From Ruminococcaceae bacterium UBA2854 (GTDB lineage Bacteria; Bacillota; Clostridia; Oscillospirales; Acutalibacteraceae), in NCBI GenBank assembly GCA_002350765.1, contig DEFK01000045.1, forward strand, positions 1 to 31,362: a stretch of DNA of 31,362 nt, read 5' to 3'. Within the stretch, counting starts at the first letter, position 1. Every line of letters begins with the position of its first letter. The notes under the pieces are model-generated. The model ran no database searches. It was given only the letters and a program-made list of their open reading frames with translations, and was not told the DNA's origin. Both the position numbers and the translations under genes were made by a program. Of the stretch, positions 15,008 through 21,143 are shown piece by piece.

Positions 15008-15715
15008 TTAACTCCAGCGTTTTCTCTCGAAAATACGGATGGTAAAGAACAGGAAAAGAGCGATTACGCTCAGGAAGAATACAACATCCTTTAAATCGAG
15101 AATACCGTATGTGAAATTCTGATAATAGTTAGTGAAAGAAATAGCGTTTAATATGTTAGCGAGCCATTCGTAGGAGCTTACCAAAGATACGATATTAGTC
15201 ATCATATTGATAAGAAGTCCCGCGGCGATTCCTAGAATAGCCGCGATAACCTGGCTTTCGGTTAAGGCGCTGATGAAAATATCAATCGCTAAAAACGCTC
15301 CGCCTAAAAGCAGAATACCGATTGTGGTACAGATTATAACCGCCCAGTTGGCAGGAGTGAACATCTGGATAACCGCGCCGTATACAAAGAATATTACGCA
15401 GCAAATCGCGTACATTGTAAACGCGCCTAAGAATTTACCTAAAACTATCTCTATAAGCGAGGCGGGTGAAGTAAACAGAGCCTGGTCGGTTTTCTGACGT
15501 TTTTCCTCGCTGAAACTTTTCATCGCGATAATCGGAGTAAGGAAAACGATGATAAAGAACATATTGCTGAAAACATAGCTTAATGAGGATGAATTAGACA
15601 GGAAACAGGTTACAAGGAAGAAGAATCCCGAAAACCCGAAGAATACCGCCATAACGATATAGGCGATAGCGGAATTGAAATAAGAGCTAAGCTCTCTTTT
15701 AAATATCGCGCCCAT
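15008..15715 (-). CDS. ABC-2 type permease (GldF-like)
   Basis: A 235-residue permease with six hydrophobic segments. The N-terminus MGAIFKRELSSYFNSAIAYI is typical of this group, in which the first helix is preceded by a KREL..YF motif. The cytoplasmic segment SFSEEKRQKTDQALFTSP is the conserved loop thought to couple to the ATPase. Its ATG overlaps the ATPase stop as TAATG, showing tight coupling. It probably forms a transporter with the upstream ATPase, supported by the GldG-like and DUF4340 proteins. The substrate is unknown. Confidence 0.88.
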   Translation of the reverse strand: MGAIFKRELSSYFNSAIAYIVMAVFFGFSGFFFLVTCFLSNSSSLSYVFSNMFFIIVFLTPIIAMKSFSEEKRQKTDQALFTSPASLIEIVLGKFLGAFTMYAICCVIFFVYGAVIQMFTPANWAVIICTTIGILLLGGAFLAIDIFISALTESQVIAAILGIAAGLLINMMTNIVSLVSSYEWLANILNAISFTNYYQNFTYGILDLKDVVFFLSVIALFLFFTIRIFERKRWS

Positions 15716-16677
15716 TACTTAACACCTCCCGCGTAATCTTTTCGCTGGTCCTGACTTACAAGCTTTAAGAAGCTGTCCTCAAGAGTTTCGTTGCCGTTTT
15801 GCATATCGAGAATATAGCAATCCGCGTTAGCGATAGCCTTAAATACATCCTTACGGATATCGACTTCGTTTTTATACTCGACAATATAACGCGCGCGGCT
15901 GTCGCCGATATCGTGCTGTTTACGGATTTTAATAACGCCGGGGATAACCTTCAGCGCGTCGAGAACGGTTGATGACGAACCCTCTATGTCGAGCTTTAGC
16001 TTCTGGTCGCCCGAAATCGCGGAGCTTAAATTTTCCGTCTTTTCGTCGGCAACGATTTTACCGTTCGAGATAACGATAATTCTGTCGCAAATCGCCGATA
16101 CCTCGGTAAGCACGTGCGACGAGAAAATTACCGTATGCTTTTTACCTAAGCTGCGGATAAGAGAGCGCATCTCTATAATCTGCTTAGGGTCAAGTCCGAC
16201 AGTCGGCTCGTCGAGAATCAGTATAGGCGGATTTCCGAGAAGCGCCTGCGCGAAGCCTACTCTCTGGCGATAACCCTTGGAAAGATGTTTAATAATTCTT
16301 TCGGAAACGTCCGTGATTTTAACGAGGCGCATAACCTCGCTTATATGCTCCTTCTTAGGAAGTTTAACCTTTTTCAGGTCAAACATAAACTCAAGATATT
16401 TTCTCACCGTCATATCAACATACAGCGGCGGAATTTCGGGTAAGTAGCCGATACTGCTCTTTACCTTTTTCGGATTATCGAGAATCTCCGCTCCGTTAAC
16501 GGTAACAGTACCGCTCGAGGACGAGATATATCCCGTAATCATATTCATTGTCGTACTTTTACCCGCGCCGTTAGGGCCGAGAAATCCGAGGATCTCTCCG
16601 CTGTCTACCGAGAAGCTGATATCGTCGACAACGGTTGTGCTGCCGTAACGCTTAGTCAGGTTTTTAACCTCAACCAT
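15715..16677 (-). CDS. ABC transporter ATP-binding protein (GldA-like)
   Basis: A 320-residue ATPase with Walker A GPNGAGKST (34-42), signature LSKGYRQ (132-138), Walker B ILILDE (152-157, catalytic Glu157) and the H-loop SSHVLTEV. The frame is open for 19 more codons upstream, but the chosen ATG has AAGGAG eight bases before it. The longer version would begin upstream of the predicted -10 box and so could not be on the transcript. It is the first gene of the Gld-like operon and energises the downstream permease. The C-terminal 100 residues or so form the extra domain usual in this group. Confidence 0.9.
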   Translation of the reverse strand: MVEVKNLTKRYGSTTVVDDISFSVDSGEILGFLGPNGAGKSTTMNMITGYISSSSGTVTVNGAEILDNPKKVKSSIGYLPEIPPLYVDMTVRKYLEFMFDLKKVKLPKKEHISEVMRLVKITDVSERIIKHLSKGYRQRVGFAQALLGNPPILILDEPTVGLDPKQIIEMRSLIRSLGKKHTVIFSSHVLTEVSAICDRIIVISNGKIVADEKTENLSSAISGDQKLKLDIEGSSSTVLDALKVIPGVIKIRKQHDIGDSRARYIVEYKNEVDIRKDVFKAIANADCYILDMQNGNETLEDSFLKLVSQDQRKDYAGGVK

Positions 16678-16724
16678 GCCTTTCACTCCTTCTATGGACA
16701 TATTATTAAAAATAAAGCAGTTAT

Positions 16725-16733
16725 AGTATAACA
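16725..16733 (-). promoter_or_regulatory. extended -10 promoter of the Gld-like operon
   Basis: On the minus strand, TGT-TATACT gives an extended -10 element. A weak TTCCCA lies 17 bp upstream as -35. The predicted start near 16718 gives a leader of about 40 bases to the ATG at 16677. Confidence 0.55.
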
Positions 16734-16810
16734 TAAATTTTCACTTTTGGGAAAGAATAAATTAAAAAATCAGGAGTAATTCACAAATTTTCAAAAAACT
16801 ATCACATTAA

Positions 16811-16845
16811 TTAGGGTTTAGGATTTAGGATGTAGGATTTAGGAG
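16811..16845 (+). repeat. tandem heptamer TTAGGAT, five copies, forming the spoVAE ribosome binding site
   Basis: Five consecutive 7-bp units read TTAGGGT, TTAGGAT, TTAGGAT, GTAGGAT and TTAGGAG. The last unit plus the next G makes AGGAGG, five bases ahead of the spoVAE start codon. Each unit contains an AGGA/AGGG core that resembles a ribosome binding site. The rest of the 16735-16850 gap is A+T-rich and shows no spore-type promoter I can support. Confidence 0.85.
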
Positions 16846-16850
16846 GATGT

Positions 16851-17204
16851 ATGGAGTATATTTTAGCATTTATAACGGGCGGGTTTATCTGCGTTATCGG
16901 GCAGATATTAATTGATAAAACCTCGCTTACGCCCGCGAGAATACTTACGGGTTTTACCGTGGCTGGGGTTATCCTTACCGCGCTAGGGCTGTATCAGCCC
17001 CTGGTCGATTTCGCGGGACAGGGAGCTACCGTGCCAATATCGGGCTTCGGTTATCTTATGGCGACGGGAGTGGAAAAGGCGGTTAAGGAGAGCGGCGCTT
17101 TGGGGATCCTTACGGGAGCGTTTACCGCCGCCGCGGGCGGAATCGGCGCCGCTGTAACGGGCTCGGTAATAGCGGGACTGTTGTCAAGGTCAAAGGAAAA
17201 ATAA
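16851..17204 (+). CDS. spoVAE: stage V sporulation protein AE
   Basis: A 117-residue, very hydrophobic protein with about four membrane segments. The blocks GGFICVIGQILIDKTSLTPA, LGLYQPLVDFAGQGATVP and GILTGAFTAAAGGIGAA are diagnostic of SpoVAE. It is part of the SpoVA channel of the spore inner membrane that moves dipicolinic acid during sporulation and germination. The full family length is present and no residues appear missing. In Bacilli and many Clostridia it lies in a spoVAC-AD-AE cluster. Here it stands alone, between the Gld-like operon and an ABC exporter, so its partners must be elsewhere or lost. Confidence 0.92.
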   Translation: MEYILAFITGGFICVIGQILIDKTSLTPARILTGFTVAGVILTALGLYQPLVDFAGQGATVPISGFGYLMATGVEKAVKESGALGILTGAFTAAAGGIGAAVTGSVIAGLLSRSKEK

Positions 17205-17210
17205 TGATTC

Positions 17211-17239
17211 TTGCTTTAAAAACAAATTTCGTCTATAAT
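17211..17239 (+). promoter_or_regulatory. sigma-A type promoter of the ABC exporter pair
   Basis: TTGCTT (17211-17216) and TATAAT (17234-17239) are separated by 17 bp. The predicted start near 17246 leaves only about 13-22 bases before the first gene. The -35 begins seven bases after the spoVAE stop. Confidence 0.75.
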
Positions 17240-17258
17240 ATTTATATAAAATTATAGG

Positions 17259-18974
17259 ATGATAAATTTGTTTAAACTAAGACGCTTTTTAAAGGAATAT
17301 AAGCTCCAGCTTATCGTAGGGCCGTTGTGCAAGCTGTTCGAGGCGGTGCTCGAGCTGTTCGTACCGCTGGTTATGGCGGCGATAATCGACAACGGTATTC
17401 TGAAAAACGATACGGACTATATAATAAAAATGGGGATTGTACTGCTATTGCTCGCGATAGCGGGTTTATCCTCCGCGCTCGTTTGTCAGTATATGGCGTC
17501 CTATACGTCCCAGGGCGCGGGTACAAAAATCCGTGACGCGCTGTTTAAGCATATCGGAACGTTATCGCATAAGGAGCTCGACGAAATTGGTACTCCCGCG
17601 CTTATAACGAGAATGACGAGCGATATTAACGCTGTGCAGGCGAATATCGCTATGACAATGCGCCTGTTGCTTCGAGCGCCGTTTCTTATAATCGGCGCGC
17701 TGGTTATGGCGTGTTATATCAATTTTGAATTATCGCTGATATTCTTTATATCCTCGCTGATTATCGGGCTGATACTCTATTTTGTTATGACAAAATCGCT
17801 CCCGTTTTATAAAAGGATACAGAAAAGCCTCGACAGAATATCTCTGCTTTCGAGAGAGAATCTTTCGGGCAACCGTGTAATAAGAGCGTTCTCGAAACAA
17901 AAGGCTCAGCAGGATAGCTTAGACGAGGAAGCGAATAATCTTAGCGCCTTATCCGTAAGAGTCGGACGGCTGTCCGCGCTTTTGAATCCCGCGACATACG
18001 CCGTAGCCTACGGCGCTATAATACTTATACTCTGGTTCGGCGCGGGAAAGGTAAACTCGGGCGAGCTTTTATCGGGCGATATCGTCGCGCTCGTAAGCTA
18101 TATGATACAGATTTTGCTCGCGATGATAGTTCTCGCCAATCTCGTAGTGCTTCTCTCGCGAGGAAGCGCATCCGCTTCGAGAATTAACGAGGTGTTCGAA
18201 ACCGAGCCGTCGGTTAAAGAGCTTAATACTAAAGATATAAGCACCGACAAAACCGCGCCGAAAATCGAGTTTAAGGACGTTACCTTCTCCTACGGCGACG
18301 GCGACAGCGAGCTCGAAAACATCAGCTTTAAAATAGAAAGAGGAAGCTTTGTCGGAATTATCGGAACGACAGGCTCGGGTAAAAGCACGCTGTTGAGCCT
18401 GATTATGCGTTATTATGATACTGCAAAAGGAGCGGTGTTTGTTGACGGCGCGGATGTAAAAGACTATCCGTTTTCACAGCTTCGCGGAAATATCGGCGCG
18501 GCGCCGCAGAAGGCGGTACTGTTCAGCGGAACGGTACGTGAAAATATGCTGTGGCAAAAAACGGACGCGTCCGACGAGGAGATTTTTAAAGCGCTGAAAA
18601 CCGCGCAGGCTGATTTTATAGACGATTTGGATAAGCACGTTTCCCAGGGCGGGCTGAACTTCTCGGGAGGTCAGCGCCAGCGGTTATGTATCGCCAGGGC
18701 GATAGTCGGCTCTCCCGAGCTCGTAATTCTTGACGACAGCTTTTCCGCGCTAGATTTCGCGACCGAAAAAGCGCTTAGAAACGAGCTTTTGAAAAACAAA
18801 GATACAACTTATATCGTGGTAACTCAGCGGTGCTCGACTATTATGAACGCCGATAAAATCCTGGTGCTCGAGGACGGTAAGCTCGAGGGCGAGGGTACGC
18901 ACAGCGAGCTTATTAAGAATTGCGAAGCGTATAGAGAAATCTGCCTCTCTCAGTTAAAGGAGGCGGAAATATGA
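17259..18974 (+). CDS. ABC exporter subunit with degenerate ATP site (heterodimer half 1)
   Basis: A 571-residue half-transporter: six membrane helices (residues 1-310), then an ATPase domain. Walker A GTTGSGKST is at 369-377 and a normal FSGGQRQR signature is near 469. In Walker B (ILDD) the catalytic Glu is replaced by Asp493, and the switch His is replaced by Gln523 (VTQR). This D/Q pair marks the degenerate subunit of heterodimeric exporters such as TM287/288, BmrCD and LmrCD. The stop overlaps the next gene by ATGA. The first ATG (17259) sits directly on the AGG of the only ribosome binding site, so the TTG at 17268 (three codons shorter) may be the true start. Substrate not known; such pairs often export drugs, lipids or peptides. 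Confidence 0.9.
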   Translation: MINLFKLRRFLKEYKLQLIVGPLCKLFEAVLELFVPLVMAAIIDNGILKNDTDYIIKMGIVLLLLAIAGLSSALVCQYMASYTSQGAGTKIRDALFKHIGTLSHKELDEIGTPALITRMTSDINAVQANIAMTMRLLLRAPFLIIGALVMACYINFELSLIFFISSLIIGLILYFVMTKSLPFYKRIQKSLDRISLLSRENLSGNRVIRAFSKQKAQQDSLDEEANNLSALSVRVGRLSALLNPATYAVAYGAIILILWFGAGKVNSGELLSGDIVALVSYMIQILLAMIVLANLVVLLSRGSASASRINEVFETEPSVKELNTKDISTDKTAPKIEFKDVTFSYGDGDSELENISFKIERGSFVGIIGTTGSGKSTLLSLIMRYYDTAKGAVFVDGADVKDYPFSQLRGNIGAAPQKAVLFSGTVRENMLWQKTDASDEEIFKALKTAQADFIDDLDKHVSQGGLNFSGGQRQRLCIARAIVGSPELVILDDSFSALDFATEKALRNELLKNKDTTYIVVTQRCSTIMNADKILVLEDGKLEGEGTHSELIKNCEAYREICLSQLKEAEI

Positions 18975-20704
18975 GCGTAGCAAGAAAAATTCTAAGCTAT
19001 ACCAAGCGCCATACTATTTATATTATACTTTCGCTTTTATGCTCCGCGATTTCCGTAGGCTTTACGCTTTATATCCCCGTTTTAATCGGCAACGCGATTG
19101 ACTATATGATTAAAAAGGGCGCGGTAGATTTTAAGGGAATTATTGGTATAATTCTCGAGATAGCCGTATTTATAGTATTTGTAGTCGTTTTCCAATGGCT
19201 GAGCGGTCATTTTACGAATATTATTTCCGCCCGTACCGTTAAAGATTTAAGAAGCGATATCTTCGGAAAGCTGAACAGAGTTCCGCTAAGCTATATCGAC
19301 TCGCGCGCCCACGGCGACTTGATAAGCCGTATTACGAACGATGTCGAGGCGGTCGGCGACGGACTTACCCAGGTTATAACCCAGCTGTTTTCGGGAATAG
19401 TAACGATAGTCGGTACTCTGATTTTTATGCTGTCTATTAACGTCTGGATCGCGCTTGTGGTAGTTGTACTTACTCCGCTGTCCGTTTTAGTAGCGGGTAT
19501 AATCGGAAAAATGTGCGCTAAAAGCTTCCGTGACCAGCAGGAGCTCCAGGGCGAGATAAGCTCCTATGTTGAGGAAATCGTCGGTAACCAGAAGGTGGTT
19601 AAGGCGTTCGCTTACGAGGAAAGAAGCCAAAAGGCGTTTAAAAAGAAAAACGACCGTTTATTTACGGTCGGGCTGAAAGCTCAGTTCGCGGGAGCGCTCG
19701 CGAATCCCTGTACACGGTTTGTAAACAATATGGTATACGCCGTTACGGGTATAGTCGGAGCGCTTACGGTGGTAAGCTCGTTTATGGGAGTTCTTACTAT
19801 CGGCCAGCTCTCGTGCTTCTTAACCTACGCCAACCAGTACACGAAGCCGTTTAACGAGGTTACGGGAGTTTTAACCCAGATTCAGACCGCGCTCGCGGCG
19901 GGAGGACGGATTTTTGATATACTTGAAAGCAGCGACGAGCCCTCGGACGAGAATAAACAGTCCCTCGAAAATGTTAAGGGCGATATAGAATTTAAACACG
20001 TTAAGTTTTCTTATTCACCCGAAAAGGAGCTTATAAAGGATTTCTCGCTTTACGTAAAAAACGGTCAGCAAATCGCGATAGTCGGACCAACGGGCTGCGG
20101 AAAAACCACGCTTATAAATCTTATTATGAGATTTTACGAGGTTCAGTCGGGGGAAATCTTAATTGACGGCGTTAATACAAAGGATATAAAACGCGACAGT
20201 TTAAGAAAGCTTTTCGGAATGGTACTCCAGGACAGCTGGCTGTTCTCGGGAACGATTATGGAAAACCTCCGTTACGGTAACGCCGACGCTTCCGATGAGG
20301 AAATCATAAACGCCGCGAAGCTAAGCTATGCCCACAGCTTTATAAGAAAAATGCCCGATGGGTATAACACGAAATTATCCGAGGGCGCGTCGAATTTATC
20401 CGCGGGACAGAAACAGCTTCTCTGTATCGCGAGAGCTATGGCGCTTAACCCGCCGATGCTTATACTTGACGAGGCAACCTCGTCGATAGATACGCTGACG
20501 GAAATCAGGGTGCAAAAAGCGTTTAAAAAGCTGATGAAGGGAAGAACGAGCTTTATAGTAGCGCACCGCCTCTCGACTATAAAGGAGAGCGACGTTATTC
20601 TTGTTATGAACGACGGCGATATTATCGAGCAGGGAACTCACGAAGAGCTGCTTAATAAGGGCGATTTTTACAGCAGGCTTTATAACAGCCAATTCGGCGT
20701 CTGA
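18971..20704 (+). CDS. ABC exporter subunit with catalytic ATP site (heterodimer half 2)
   Basis: A 577-residue half-transporter with six membrane helices followed by an ATPase domain. Walker A GPTGCGKTT is at 372-380, Walker B LILDE has the catalytic Glu501, and the switch His532 is present (VAHRLSTI). Its signature is altered: LSAGQ (476-480) instead of LSGGQ. Combined with the neighbour, one composite site (this Walker A/B with the partner's FSGGQ) is complete, and the other (the partner's Asp/Gln with this LSAGQ) is degenerate, as expected for an asymmetric heterodimer. AAAGGAGG precedes the ATG inside the first gene. No terminator follows the stop before the valS promoter. Confidence 0.92.
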   Translation: MSVARKILSYTKRHTIYIILSLLCSAISVGFTLYIPVLIGNAIDYMIKKGAVDFKGIIGIILEIAVFIVFVVVFQWLSGHFTNIISARTVKDLRSDIFGKLNRVPLSYIDSRAHGDLISRITNDVEAVGDGLTQVITQLFSGIVTIVGTLIFMLSINVWIALVVVVLTPLSVLVAGIIGKMCAKSFRDQQELQGEISSYVEEIVGNQKVVKAFAYEERSQKAFKKKNDRLFTVGLKAQFAGALANPCTRFVNNMVYAVTGIVGALTVVSSFMGVLTIGQLSCFLTYANQYTKPFNEVTGVLTQIQTALAAGGRIFDILESSDEPSDENKQSLENVKGDIEFKHVKFSYSPEKELIKDFSLYVKNGQQIAIVGPTGCGKTTLINLIMRFYEVQSGEILIDGVNTKDIKRDSLRKLFGMVLQDSWLFSGTIMENLRYGNADASDEEIINAAKLSYAHSFIRKMPDGYNTKLSEGASNLSAGQKQLLCIARAMALNPPMLILDEATSSIDTLTEIRVQKAFKKLMKGRTSFIVAHRLSTIKESDVILVMNDGDIIEQGTHEELLNKGDFYSRLYNSQFGV

Positions 20705-20720
20705 CGGAAAAATAAAATTG

Positions 20721-20750
20721 TTGACAAACTGTTGAACGCTGTGATAAAAT
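20721..20750 (+). promoter_or_regulatory. promoter of the T-box/valS transcript
   Basis: A perfect TTGACA (20721-20726), an 18-bp spacer and TAAAAT (20745-20750) preceded by TGA (extended -10). The predicted start is near 20757. Confidence 0.8.
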
Positions 20751-20756
20751 AAATCT

Positions 20757-20998
20757 CGAAATATAAAACAGGCTTTGACGAGGAGGTTCATCTTTCCCGA
20801 GGCAAAGAGAGAAAGCGGTCGGTGTAAGCTTTCGCGAGGGAATTTTGAATGTAGCCTTTGAGCTTTTAGGCTGAATTGAGTAGGCTTAAACGGGTTCGAC
20901 CGTTATATCGACAGAGAGCGGAGTTATGTAATAAATAAATCCGAACTTGGGTGGTACCACGGACTTAGTTCGCCCCGAGCTTTTGCTCGGGGCATTTT
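20757..20998 (+). promoter_or_regulatory. T-box riboswitch, valine specifier GUA
   Basis: The canonical T-box TGGGTGGTACCACGG (20948-20962) lies in the antiterminator region and is directly followed by a terminator. Upstream, AGAGAG and GGTGTAAG fit the Stem I loops, and GAATGTAGCC places GTA (20851-20853) at the specifier position, a valine codon matching the downstream gene. Known mechanism: uncharged tRNA-Val pairs with the specifier and with the UGG-type bulge in the antiterminator, allowing transcription into valS when valine is short. Stem boundaries are approximate. Confidence 0.93.
20972..20998 (+). terminator. T-box regulated terminator
   Basis: GCCCCGAGC and GCTCGGGGC form a 9-bp stem around TTTT, followed by ATTTTAA. 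It is the off-state of the riboswitch. It may also stop read-through from the ABC exporter genes, which have no terminator of their own. Confidence 0.88.
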
Positions 20999-21021
20999 AA
21001 ATATCCACGTCAAGCGTGGAC

Positions 21022-21084
21022 GTTCCTATTTTTAATGTGATATCCCCCGTGCGATTAATTTCCTATGAAATTTTGGATAGGGAG
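21022..21084 (+). repeat. diverged copy of the 5813-6054 intergenic repeat
   Basis: GTTCCTAT...GTGATATCCCCCG...CCTATG...TTTGGATAGGGAG follows the order and spacing of the 101-bp units near rbfA. The CCTAT loop is flanked here by AATTTC/GAAATT (21057-21072) instead of ACCTT/AAGGT, so a hairpin is kept with different bases. It lies in the untranslated segment between the T-box terminator and valS. A short hairpin TCCACG/CGTGGA (21004-21020) precedes it. Confidence 0.65.
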
Positions 21085-21143
21085 AAAAAGTTCCGTGATA
21101 AAAGTTTTACAGAAAATAAATCAATATAGAAAGGGTAATTGTT

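Noticed and set aside
16735..16810. Sigma-G type promoter for spoVAE
   Set aside because: I looked for a GAATA-like -35 with a CAT..TA-like -10 at proper spacing and found no convincing pair.
16811..16845. Telomere-like TTAGG repeats
   Set aside because: The array is 35 bp, internal and directly ahead of a bacterial gene, so it has no link to a chromosome end.
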